Source of the DNA: Synechococcaceae bacterium WBB_10_009
GTDB taxonomy: Bacteria; Cyanobacteriota; Cyanobacteriia; PCC-6307; Cyanobiaceae
DNA: 17,251 nt
Assembly (NCBI GenBank): GCA_010030955.1
Contig: RHBP01000021.1
Span: 1 to 17,251 of the forward strand
Direction of reading: 5' to 3'
Every line of letters begins with the position of its first letter. The stretch's first letter is position 1. The notes beneath the pieces were generated by a model. That model ran no database searches, was not told the origin of the DNA, and was given only the letters and a program-made list of their open reading frames with translations. Both the position numbers and the translations under genes were made by a program. This document shows positions 5,634 through 12,512 of the stretch, piece by piece.

Positions 5634-7184
5634 ATGTTGGCACGCTGCAGCGGGGCAGCCCTGGTGGGGCTGGAGGCGGTGGAGGTGGCCGTGGAGGTGG
5701 ACATTGCCCCCGGCCTGCCGGGGCTGCAGATCGTGGGATTGGCGGATGCGGCGGTGCAGGAATCCCGCGAACGGGTGCGGGCGGCCCTGCGCAACAGCGG
5801 CCTGCGACCACCGCTGACGCGGGTGGTGGTGAGCCTGGCGCCGGCGGACCTGCGCAAGCAGGGCCCCGCCTTCGACCTGCCCATCGCCCTGGCGGTGTTG
5901 GCGGCCAGTGGCCAGCTCAACCCGGAGCTGCTGAAGCGAATCTGGTGCGCCGGTGAGCTGGGGCTGGGGGGTGCGCTGCGGCCGGTGCGGGGGGCCCTCT
6001 CCCTGGCGCTGGCGGCCCATCGCCACGGCGCCAGGGCCCTGCTGCTGCCGGCGGCCAATGGGGCCGAAGCGGCCCTGGTGGAGGGGCTGCGGGTGTGGCC
6101 GGCGGCAACGCTGGGGGAAGCCCTGGCGCTGCTGCGGCAGCCACCTGCGGGGCAGCCGCGGCCCCTGGCCAACAGCGATGGGCGCTGTGACACCGCAGCA
6201 CCCCGGGGCCGCGACCTGGCGGAGGTGCAGGGGCAGGCCCATGGCCGCCGGGCCCTGGAGATCGCCGCCACCGGCCAGCACCACCTGCTGCTGGTGGGTC
6301 CCCCCGGCAGCGGCAAAACCCTGCTGGCCCGCTGCCTGCCGGGCCTGCTGCCGCCGCTGCTGCCGGCGGAGCAGCTGGAGCTCACCCAGCTCTATTCCGT
6401 GGCCGGATTGCTGCCGGAAGGCCACGGCCTGATGCAGCAGCGGCCGTTCCGCAGCCCCCACCACAGCTGCTCGGCCGCCGCCCTGGCCGGCGGTGGCAGC
6501 AGCCTGCGGGCCGGCGAGCTGTCGCTGGCGCACCGGGGGGTGCTGTTCCTCGATGAACTGGCGGAATTCCGGCGCGACGTGCTCAACCAGCTCCGCCAGC
6601 CCCTGGAGCAGGGGGAGCTGTGGCTGAGCCGGGCCCGGCAGCGGTTGCGCTTCCCCTGCGCCGTCACCCTGGTGGCGGCCACCAACCCCTGCCCCTGCGG
6701 CTGGGCCGGCGACCCAGACCACCCCTGCCGCTGCGGCACCGCCCAGCGGCTGCGCTACTGGGGGCGGCTGGCGGGGCCCCTGCTGGATCGCATCGACCTG
6801 CAGGTGGTGATGCGGCGCCCCGCGGCCCAGCAGTTGCGGCCCGGCCTGGAGCCGATCCCCCCCAGCCAGGGGGAGGGCAGCGCCGCGGCGGCCGACCGCA
6901 TCGCCATGGCCCGCCAGCGCATGCTGCAGCGCAACCCGGATGGGCTGGCGAACGGCGCCCTCAGCAGCCGGCAGCTGGGCCAGTGCGGCCGGATCAGCCC
7001 TGGCGCCCTCAACCTCTGGCAGCAGGCGGTGGAGCAGCGCTGCCTCAGCGCCCGGGCCGCCGAACGGTTGCTGCGGGTGGCGCGCACCATCGCCGACCTC
7101 GACGGCTGCGAGGCGGTGGAGGCCCCGGCCCTCGCCGAAGCCCTCAGCTACCGCAGCTTCGACCAGCCCCCCGACGGCCCCTGA
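5634..7184 (+). CDS. comM: ComM/YifB family Mg-chelatase-like AAA+ ATPase
   Basis: A 516-residue protein from ATG 5634 to TGA 7182-7184; relatives are about 500-510 residues. The N-terminal ChlI-like domain (about 1-170) has EVDIAPGLPGLQIVGLAD (21-38) and a QGPAFDLPIALA block. The AAA+ domain follows: Walker A GPPGSGKT (222-229), RSPHHSCS (273-280), Walker B GVLFLDELAEF (302-312) and sensor region GPLLDRIDLQ. A cysteine cluster, NPCPCG...HPCRCG (351-368), characteristic of YifB, lies between them. The C-terminal Mg-chelatase domain contains NGALSSRQL and ARAAERLLRVARTIADL. ComM is a DnaB-like hexameric helicase promoting branch migration during natural transformation. The frame is open much farther upstream, but that part is antisense to HIT and lacks family features; TTG 5631 is an alternative start. 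It stops one base before the convergent 46-residue gene. Confidence 0.95.
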   Translation: MLARCSGAALVGLEAVEVAVEVDIAPGLPGLQIVGLADAAVQESRERVRAALRNSGLRPPLTRVVVSLAPADLRKQGPAFDLPIALAVLAASGQLNPELLKRIWCAGELGLGGALRPVRGALSLALAAHRHGARALLLPAANGAEAALVEGLRVWPAATLGEALALLRQPPAGQPRPLANSDGRCDTAAPRGRDLAEVQGQAHGRRALEIAATGQHHLLLVGPPGSGKTLLARCLPGLLPPLLPAEQLELTQLYSVAGLLPEGHGLMQQRPFRSPHHSCSAAALAGGGSSLRAGELSLAHRGVLFLDELAEFRRDVLNQLRQPLEQGELWLSRARQRLRFPCAVTLVAATNPCPCGWAGDPDHPCRCGTAQRLRYWGRLAGPLLDRIDLQVVMRRPAAQQLRPGLEPIPPSQGEGSAAAADRIAMARQRMLQRNPDGLANGALSSRQLGQCGRISPGALNLWQQAVEQRCLSARAAERLLRVARTIADLDGCEAVEAPALAEALSYRSFDQPPDGP

Positions 7185-7185
7185 C

Positions 7186-7326
7186 TCAGGGCTTGTGCGG
7201 GTGGTCGCGGTAGGGCTGCTCCCCCACCAGGGGGGGCTGATGCTGACGCTCCTCCAACGGATTGCCGAAGGCATTGCCCACACTGCTGCCGAACCAGCGG
7301 TTCAGCGCCTCGATCCAACGCTTCAT
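7186..7326 (-). CDS. Small hypothetical protein, 46 residues
   Basis: ATG at 7324-7326 runs to TGA at 7186-7188. The protein begins MKRWIEALNRWFGSSVGNAF, an amphipathic, tryptophan-containing helix, and continues to a proline-rich polar tail with QPPLVGEQPYRDHP. A GGAG sits four bases before the ATG. It lies downstream of rpsU in the same direction but after the rpsU terminator, and its stop is one base from the convergent comM stop. The composition (two Trp, Tyr, Phe, an amphipathic start and no frame shared with a larger gene) looks like a genuine small protein, resembling short conserved hypotheticals of marine and freshwater Synechococcus. No function can be assigned. It could be membrane-surface associated through the N-terminal helix. 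Confidence 0.65.
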   Translation of the reverse strand: MKRWIEALNRWFGSSVGNAFGNPLEERQHQPPLVGEQPYRDHPHKP

Positions 7327-7368
7327 GGGACTCCACAGCGGGGGATGAACCCATCATTGACGCGCCAC

Positions 7369-7404
7369 AAAAAAGCGGGAACCGGTGTTTCTACCGGTTC
7401 CCGC
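7369..7404 (-). terminator. Rho-independent terminator of rpsU
   Basis: A perfect 12-bp inverted repeat, GCGGGAACCGGT (7375-7386) and ACCGGTTCCCGC (7393-7404), with a 6-base loop. On the minus strand it is followed by six T residues (AAAAAA at 7369-7374 on the plus strand). It lies 35 bases after the rpsU stop codon. This is the only textbook intrinsic terminator seen in the window. Confidence 0.95.
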
Positions 7405-7439
7405 CAGGGGGATTGGCTGAACGCCCTGGGCGGCGCCGA

Positions 7440-7610
7440 TCAGCGGCGGCGGCGGCGCTGCTGGGCCTTGCGCTTGTACTTCTCAACCGGGGTCTCGTGG
7501 TGACGCAGACGCTTGAGGTCGGCGAAGATACCGGCCTTGGACACCTGGCGCTTGAAGCGGCGCAGGGCCGACTCGATGCCTTCGTTCTCGCCAACGGTGA
7601 CCTGGGTCAT
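7440..7610 (-). CDS. rpsU: 30S ribosomal protein S21
   Basis: A 56-residue protein, ATG 7608-7610 to TGA 7440-7442. It reads MTQVTVGENEGIESALRRF, then KRQVSKAGIFADLKRLRHHE, and ends in a run of basic residues (KRKAQQRRRRR). This is the full length and pattern of bacterial S21, which sits on the 30S head/platform near the anti-Shine-Dalgarno region and supports initiation. The gene is followed by a strong terminator. It lies 52 bp after the DUF3747 gene in the same direction. That gap may contain its own promoter, but I see no clear boxes. An overlapping minus-strand frame across the same DNA has serine/alanine/arginine shadow composition and is rejected. Confidence 0.96.
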   Translation of the reverse strand: MTQVTVGENEGIESALRRFKRQVSKAGIFADLKRLRHHETPVEKYKRKAQQRRRRR

Positions 7611-7662
7611 GAAGCCGTCAAAAATCTGAGCAGTTTGACGACGGTAGCAAACACCCCTGCCC

Positions 7663-8295
7663 CTACCAGAGGCCGCGCACCGGAGCCGCCGGGGGCACTG
7701 GGGCCGGGGCGGTGGGGGCGCCGCCCGGGGCCGCCTCCGGCCAGGTGTCGCGGTAGAGATACACGTGGCCCAGCACCCGCCCTCCGAACTGGCGCCGCAT
7801 CAGCTTCCAGCCCGGTTCGGGCACCAGCAGCAGAAACGAGCTGCTGGCGCCACCGCTGCGGGCCACCACCATCTCCGGACCGGCGCCGGGCTTGGTGGGC
7901 AGGGCCATCAACAGCGTGTCGTTGGCCTGCTTCACCACGCTCAGGCGGTACACCGTGCCCAGATCGCTGTTGCCCACCCGCACCGAGTAGCCATTGCCAT
8001 CGATGAAGCGGTTGCAGATGCCGGTGAAATCGAAGCTGGAGAGCAGCGGGTTCACCTCCGTCGGGGCGCTGCCCTGCACGCTGAAGCAGGGGCGGGCGCC
8101 ACTGCGCTGCTCATAGATGTTGAGCTGGGCGCGGCTGCCATCGCCGATCGGGGCAGACACGATCACGAATTTGCTCTGGTCCACATCCACCGCCTGGAAC
8201 AGCGCCTGGGCGGCCGCAGGGCGGGCAGACAGCGACGGGCCCAGCCAGGCCAGCAGCGGCACCAGGGCGGCCAGGGGGCGAACCAGTTGGATCAC
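7663..8295 (-). CDS. Secreted DUF3747 domain protein
   Basis: A 210-residue protein, GTG 8293-8295 to TAG 7663-7665. Residues 1-29 form a signal peptide: a short Arg-containing n-region, a Leu/Ala core and ARPAAA-Q as the probable cleavage site. The mature part has the cyanobacterial DUF3747 pattern: FVIVSAPIGDGSRAQLNIYEQ, PCF (Cys70), VNPLLSSFDFTGICNR (Cys94), IDGNGYSVRVG and DLGTVYRL. The two cysteines could form a disulphide. A Pro/Ala-rich tail (about 187-207) ends the protein. It should act in the periplasm or at the cell surface; DUF3747 proteins sometimes carry SLH domains elsewhere, but none is present here. Function unknown. It sits between the 65-residue membrane protein and rpsU on the minus strand. 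Confidence 0.85.
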   Translation of the reverse strand: MIQLVRPLAALVPLLAWLGPSLSARPAAAQALFQAVDVDQSKFVIVSAPIGDGSRAQLNIYEQRSGARPCFSVQGSAPTEVNPLLSSFDFTGICNRFIDGNGYSVRVGNSDLGTVYRLSVVKQANDTLLMALPTKPGAGPEMVVARSGGASSSFLLLVPEPGWKLMRRQFGGRVLGHVYLYRDTWPEAAPGGAPTAPAPVPPAAPVRGLW

Positions 8296-8349
8296 AGGGC
8301 AGGCAGCAAGCGCTGGGATCGTAGAAGTGCCAGCGAGGGGTGCCAGCCC

Positions 8350-8547
8350 CTACTGCGGCTTGTTGATCCGGATCGCCAGCAACAGGCTGAGCACCGTGCC
8401 GGGCAGGGCCAGCCCCAGGATCAGGCGGGTGGTGTCCACCCCCAGGTCAGGCTCGCCATAGGCCAGCTCAAACACCGAACCGGTGGCGGCAATGCCCAGC
8501 AGGCAGGCCAGGGCGAGAAACAGACCCGCCAGGGGTTTCATCGGCAT
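8350..8547 (-). CDS. Small two-helix membrane protein, 65 residues, unknown function
   Basis: ATG 8545-8547 to TAG 8350-8352. Two hydrophobic segments, about residues 5-26 (LAGLFLALACLLGIAATG) and 41-60 (RLILGLALPGTVLSLLLAIR), are joined by a short acidic loop (FELAYGEPDLGVD). AGGA lies seven bases before this ATG, which favours it over the second Met two codons later. It follows def by 17 bp in the same direction, so it is probably co-transcribed with it. I do not recognise a named family. The length and helix-loop-helix pattern suggest a small inner or thylakoid membrane protein. Confidence 0.75.
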   Translation of the reverse strand: MPMKPLAGLFLALACLLGIAATGSVFELAYGEPDLGVDTTRLILGLALPGTVLSLLLAIRINKPQ

Positions 8548-8564
8548 GGGATGGTCCTCAGGGG

Positions 8565-9167
8565 TCAGGCGATCGCCCGCACATCGGCGGGGTTGAAGCC
8601 CTTCTCATCGAGGCCCTCCCGCAGCTTGTCGTGGTCGGTGACCCGGTCCACGAACAGCACGCCATTGAGGTGGTCCATCTCGTGCTGGATGCAGCGGGCC
8701 AGCAGGCCATCGGCCTTGGTGCGCTTGGGGCGGCCCAGTTCATCGCGGTAGCTCACCTCCACCACGCTGGGGCGCACCACATCGAGGTACACCCCGGGGA
8801 TGCTGAGACAACCCTCTTCGTAGGTGCAGAGGCTGCCGCCCACGGCGCTGATTTCCGGGTTGATCAACACCAGTGGCGGGCTCTCGGGATCCTCCAGCTC
8901 CAGATCGATCACCAGCAGCTGCAGGGGCTGGCCGATCTGGGGGGCCGCCAGGCCGATGCCGCGGGCCGCGTACATGCTCACCAACATGTCGCAGGCCAGC
9001 TTGCGCACCGCGTCGTCCACCTTGCCGATGCGGCGGGCGGGGGTGCGCAGCACCTGGTCGCCGAGGGTGTGGATGTCGTAGGGGGGATTGTCGACAGGCT
9101 GCTTGGACACCTGCAGGCGCCCCGCCCGCTCGGCCGAACGGGCCAACTTGGCAAAGCTGCTGGCCAA
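8565..9167 (-). CDS. def: Peptide deformylase
   Basis: A 200-residue enzyme, TTG 9165-9167 to TGA 8565-8567. It removes the formyl group from N-terminal formyl-Met of nascent proteins at the ribosome. All three metal-site motifs are present: GIGLAAPQ (70-77), EGCLSIP (118-124, metal ligand Cys120) and HEMDH (162-166, ligands His162 and His166 with catalytic Glu163). The frame continues well upstream, but TTG 9167 is chosen because GAGGAG precedes it by five bases and the protein then starts ASSFAKLARSAERAG, as picocyanobacterial deformylases do. It is divergent from the S9 peptidase, which also has a TTG start, with 61 bp between them. The longer frame upstream is antisense to the peptidase. 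Confidence 0.95.
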   Translation of the reverse strand: MASSFAKLARSAERAGRLQVSKQPVDNPPYDIHTLGDQVLRTPARRIGKVDDAVRKLACDMLVSMYAARGIGLAAPQIGQPLQLLVIDLELEDPESPPLVLINPEISAVGGSLCTYEEGCLSIPGVYLDVVRPSVVEVSYRDELGRPKRTKADGLLARCIQHEMDHLNGVLFVDRVTDHDKLREGLDEKGFNPADVRAIA

Positions 9168-9172
9168 GGCCT

Positions 9173-9178
9173 CTCCTC
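9173..9178 (-). promoter_or_regulatory. Shine-Dalgarno site deciding the def TTG start
   Basis: On the minus strand GAGGAG ends five bases before TTG 9165-9167. This near-ideal anti-16S match fixes an otherwise ambiguous start in a frame that stays open far upstream. Confidence 0.8.
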
Positions 9179-9199
9179 TGGGGCGGTTTCGTAGGGGCG

Positions 9200-9205
9200 A
9201 TTCTA
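9200..9205 (-). promoter_or_regulatory. Possible -10 element for def
   Basis: On the minus strand the hexamer reads TAGAAT (five of six matches to TATAAT). It lies about 33 bases before the def TTG, giving a short leader that contains the Shine-Dalgarno. No good -35 box is present at the usual spacing. It sits inside the 61-bp gap shared with the divergent peptidase gene. Confidence 0.35.
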
Positions 9206-9217
9206 GGAGCCATCCCC

Positions 9218-9223
9218 GGAGGG
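9218..9223 (+). promoter_or_regulatory. Shine-Dalgarno site deciding the S9 peptidase TTG start
   Basis: GGAGGG lies five bases before TTG 9229-9231. It supports this start over the GTG at 9088, which would lie inside the divergent def gene. Confidence 0.8.
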
Positions 9224-9228
9224 TTCCG

Positions 9229-11148
9229 TTGCTCGCCAGCCCCGCACCGCTCTCGGCCGAACAGGTGCTGGGCCGCACGCCGGCCCTCAAGGAGCCGCAG
9301 CTGCTGGATGGGGTGCTGCATTGGTTGGAGCAACGGCCCCAGGAGCGGGGGCGCACCACCTTGATGGCCCGCGGCCCGGGCGCCGAGCCCGTGGAGCTCA
9401 CCCCCGGCCCCTGGAACCTGCGCTGCCGGGTGCACGAATACGGCGGCGGCGCCTGCGCCATCGGCCGCGGCCCAGACGGCGCCCCCCTGGCGGTGTTTGT
9501 GCACGACGGCGACCGCTGCCTGTGGCGGCTGGATCTGGACCGCCCCGGCGCCGAACCGCAACGGCTCACCCCCTGCCCCACCGGCGGCCGCTTCAGCGGG
9601 GCCCTGGGGGGCGGGCTGATCGATCCCCACCGCGGGCGCTGGATCGGCGTGCTGGAGGCGGGCGGCCACGACACGCTGGTGGCGGTGAGCCTGACGGGGG
9701 GCGACCCCGAACCCCTGCACGGGCCCGAGGATTTCTGCGGCTACCCGGCCCTCAGCCCCGATGGCAGCCGCCTGGCCTGGGTGGAGTGGCAGCAACCCCA
9801 CATGCCCTGGGAGCGCAGCCAGCTGTGGCTCGCCGGTGTGGATGGCCAGGGACAGCTGCAGGGGCCACGGCCGGTGGCGGGCAGCGGCAGCCAGGCGGCG
9901 GACACCCCGGCGGACTGCTCGGTGTTCCAACCGCTCTGGGCCGGCGACGACCTGGTGGTGTCCAACGACCGCAGCGGCTTCTGGAACCTGGAGTGCTGGC
10001 CAGGGGCGGCCGGGGCCCATGGCGAGGGCCCACCCGCCTGGCGGCCTCTGCTGCCGATGGCGGCGGAGTTCGCCATGCCCCAGTGGGTGTTTGGCATGGC
10101 CACCAGCGCCTGGGATGGCGAACGGCTGCTGGCGATGGCCTGCCGCAACGGCCGCTGGCAGCTGGGGCAGGTGGCGCTGCCGTCCGCATTGGGCGGCCCC
10201 TGGCAACCGATCGAGCAACCGTTCTGCGACCTGGCGGGCCTCACCGCCGAAGCGGGCCGGATCGCCTGCGTGGCCAGCAACCCCGAACAGCCTTCGGGTC
10301 TGCTGGAGCTGGAGCTGGCCAGCGGCGCCTGGGGCCACAGCCCCGCCGCCCCCTGCCCGCTGCCGGCGGACACCATCAGCAAGCCCCAGGAGCTGTGGTT
10401 TGCGGGCCATGGCGGCCAACCCACCCAGGGCTGGTACTACCCGCCAAGCGGCGGCGGCCGCCCCGAGGCAGCGCTGCTGGTGAAGGGGCACAGCGGCCCC
10501 ACCGGCATGGCCCGCACGGGGTTGAGCCTGGGGATCCAGTACTGGACCAGCCGCGGCTGGGGCGTGGTGGATGTGAACTACGGCGGCTCCACGGGCTTCG
10601 GCCGCGCCTACCGCGAGCGGCTCAACGGCCAGTGGGGGGTGGTGGATGTGGCGGACTGCGCCGCCGCCGCCGCCGCCCTGGTGGAGCGGGGGCTGGCCAG
10701 CGCCGAGCGCATCGCCATCGAGGGGGGCAGCGCCGGGGGCTTCACCGCCCTGGCGGCCCTCTGCTTCACCAACCAATTCCGCGCCGGTGCCAGCCGCTAC
10801 GGCGTCGCCGACCTCAGCGCCCTGGCGGTGGACACCCACCGCTTTGAAGCCCGCTACCTCGATGGCCTGGTGGGGCCCTGGCCGGCAGCGGCTGCGACCT
10901 ACGCGGCCCGCTCGCCGCTGCAGCATGCCGATCGGATTCGCTGCCCGGTGATCTTTTTCCAGGGCCTGGAGGATGTGGTGGTGCCACCGGAGCAAACCGA
11001 CCGCATGGCCGAGGCCCTGGAGCGCAACGGCGTGGCCGTGGAGGTGCACCGGTTTGCCAACGAGGGCCACGGCTTCCGCAACGGCGCCACCCAGGTGCAG
11101 GTGCTGGAGGCCACGGAAGCCTTCTTCCGCCGGCACTTCCGGCTGTGA
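9229..11148 (+). CDS. Serine peptidase family S9 (prolyl oligopeptidase / acylaminoacyl-peptidase type)
   Basis: A 639-residue protein from TTG 9229 to TGA 11146-11148. The N-terminal two thirds is a degenerate beta-propeller with strands such as WNLRCRVHEYGGGA, LSPDGSRLAWVEW and VVSNDRSGFWNLE; the C-terminal third is an alpha/beta hydrolase. The catalytic triad is visible: Ser501 in GGSAGGF (499-505), Asp582 in GLEDVVVPPEQ and His614 in NEGHGF. The oxyanion region NYGGSTGFGRAYRERL is typical of the S9C/acylaminoacyl-peptidase branch. Such enzymes cut short peptides, releasing N-blocked or other N-terminal residues. No signal peptide is seen, so it is probably cytoplasmic. The gene overlaps the following GltS-like transporter by 4 nt (GTGA), implying coupled translation. 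A plus-strand extension to 9088 is rejected on ribosome-site grounds. Confidence 0.93.
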   Translation: MLASPAPLSAEQVLGRTPALKEPQLLDGVLHWLEQRPQERGRTTLMARGPGAEPVELTPGPWNLRCRVHEYGGGACAIGRGPDGAPLAVFVHDGDRCLWRLDLDRPGAEPQRLTPCPTGGRFSGALGGGLIDPHRGRWIGVLEAGGHDTLVAVSLTGGDPEPLHGPEDFCGYPALSPDGSRLAWVEWQQPHMPWERSQLWLAGVDGQGQLQGPRPVAGSGSQAADTPADCSVFQPLWAGDDLVVSNDRSGFWNLECWPGAAGAHGEGPPAWRPLLPMAAEFAMPQWVFGMATSAWDGERLLAMACRNGRWQLGQVALPSALGGPWQPIEQPFCDLAGLTAEAGRIACVASNPEQPSGLLELELASGAWGHSPAAPCPLPADTISKPQELWFAGHGGQPTQGWYYPPSGGGRPEAALLVKGHSGPTGMARTGLSLGIQYWTSRGWGVVDVNYGGSTGFGRAYRERLNGQWGVVDVADCAAAAAALVERGLASAERIAIEGGSAGGFTALAALCFTNQFRAGASRYGVADLSALAVDTHRFEARYLDGLVGPWPAAAATYAARSPLQHADRIRCPVIFFQGLEDVVVPPEQTDRMAEALERNGVAVEVHRFANEGHGFRNGATQVQVLEATEAFFRRHFRL

Positions 11149-12512
11149 CTGAGCTCACGGGTCAACTGCTGCTGCCCCTGGGCTGGCTGGCCCTGGCGAT
11201 GGCCGCCCTGGGGCTGATCCTGGCGCTGGGGCGCCGCATCGGCACCACCCTGCAGCTGCGCCTGTGGGGCATCCCGGAGGCCCTGGTGGCCGGCCTGCTG
11301 GGGCTGCTGCTGGCCCCCTCCGGGCCGTTGCCGCTGCTGCCGGAGCCGGTGATGCAGCTGTGGGCTGATCTGCCGCTGGTGCTGCTCACCCTGGTGTTCG
11401 GCTCGCTGCTGCTGGGCAAACCGCTGCCACGGCTGCAGGCCCTGTGGCGGCCGGTGTCGGCCCAGGTGTCGCTGGCGTTGATGCTGGCCTTCGGCCAGTA
11501 CGTGGTGGCGGGCCTGGCGGTGCTGCTGGTGCTGCAACCCCTGCTGGGGGTGAGCCCGATCATGGCCTGCCTGATCGAGGTGGCCTTCGAGGGGGGGCAC
11601 GGTTCCGCCGCGGCCATGGGCCCCAGCTATGCGGCGCTGGGGTTCCCCGGCGGCCAGGACCTGGGCCTGGCCATGGCCACCGTGGGGCTGTTGAGCTCCA
11701 CCCTGATGGGCGGCCTGATGGTGGTGCTGGGGCGCCGGCGGGGCTGGCTGTTGAGCGCCCAGACGGCGCCGCCATCGGAAGGGGGCAGCCTCAGCGCGGC
11801 ACCGGCGGCCCCCGGCGCCACGGGGCCCGCCGCCTGGGCGGTGAATCTGGCCCTCGTCGGCGCCGCGGTGGCCATCGGCGATCTGCTGCTGCTGGCCCTG
11901 CGGGCGGCCACGGCTCCCCTGGGGGATGCAGTGGCCGCCGTGGTGGAGGCCCTGCCGGTGTTCCCCCTGGCGATCATCGGCTCGCTGCTGATGCGCTGGC
12001 TGCTGGAGCGCAGCGGCCGCACGGCCTGGGCCTCAGCCCCGATCCAGAACCAGGTGGGCACCCTCTCGGCCGACCTGCTGATCACCGCCGCCACCGCCGG
12101 GCTCAACCTCAAGCTGCTCCAGGCCGACTGGCTGCCGCTCACGGTGCTGGCGCTGGCGGGGCTGGCCTGGAACCTGGGGGTGGTGCTGCTGCTGGGGCCG
12201 CGGTTGCTGCCGGCGGACTGGTTTGAGCGGGCGGTGATCGAATTCGGCCAGGCCACCGGGGTGGCCGCCTCCGGCCTGCTGCTGCTGCGCATGGCCGACC
12301 CGGACGACCGCAGCCAGGCCCTGCCGGCCTTCTCGATCAAGCAACTGCTGCTGCAGCCCTTCGTGGCCGGCGGCGTGGTCACGGTGGTGGCCCCCCTGGC
12401 GGTGGCGGGCTGGGGCCTGGCGGCCTGGAGCGGCCTCTGCCTGGCGGTGGTGGTGGTGGCCGGTGCGGCCGGCCTGCTGCTGGCCCGCGGTCAGTCCGCG
12501 GCGGCGCCGTAG
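11145..12512 (+). CDS. Sodium/glutamate symporter-like transporter (GltS/ESS type)
   Basis: A 455-residue membrane protein, GTG 11145 to TAG 12510-12512. About ten to twelve hydrophobic segments cover nearly the whole length, with a polar linker around residues 205-228. The re-entrant-loop motif EGGHGSAAAMGP (149-160), followed by LGLAMATVGLLSSTLMGG, is the GltS signature. A second-half counterpart lies around FERAVIEFGQATGVAASGLL. E. coli GltS and cyanobacterial relatives take up glutamate with Na+ across the plasma membrane; the exact substrate here is inferred only. Its start overlaps the peptidase stop (GTGA). Its last 22 bases overlap the convergent aldolase gene, so the two stop codons lie inside each other's coding sequence. 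Confidence 0.78.
   Translation: MTELTGQLLLPLGWLALAMAALGLILALGRRIGTTLQLRLWGIPEALVAGLLGLLLAPSGPLPLLPEPVMQLWADLPLVLLTLVFGSLLLGKPLPRLQALWRPVSAQVSLALMLAFGQYVVAGLAVLLVLQPLLGVSPIMACLIEVAFEGGHGSAAAMGPSYAALGFPGGQDLGLAMATVGLLSSTLMGGLMVVLGRRRGWLLSAQTAPPSEGGSLSAAPAAPGATGPAAWAVNLALVGAAVAIGDLLLLALRAATAPLGDAVAAVVEALPVFPLAIIGSLLMRWLLERSGRTAWASAPIQNQVGTLSADLLITAATAGLNLKLLQADWLPLTVLALAGLAWNLGVVLLLGPRLLPADWFERAVIEFGQATGVAASGLLLLRMADPDDRSQALPAFSIKQLLLQPFVAGGVVTVVAPLAVAGWGLAAWSGLCLAVVVVAGAAGLLLARGQSAAAP

Noticed and set aside
5607..7283. 558-codon open frame on the minus strand
   Set aside because: Antisense to comM, whose motifs are all intact; no recognisable domain.
8325..8355. Weak hairpin (AGGGG/CCCCT) after the 65-residue gene as a terminator
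   Set aside because: Stem of only five pairs with no T-run; not distinguishable from chance at this GC content.
8569..8576. GCGATCGC octamer (HIP1) near the end of def
   Set aside because: A single copy of a motif that is common in many cyanobacterial genomes; I saw no cluster of them and no special role can be argued.
8740..11136. 798-codon open frame on the minus strand
   Set aside because: Antisense to the S9 peptidase with its intact catalytic triad; the Gly/Ala/His-rich composition is typical of a high-GC shadow frame.
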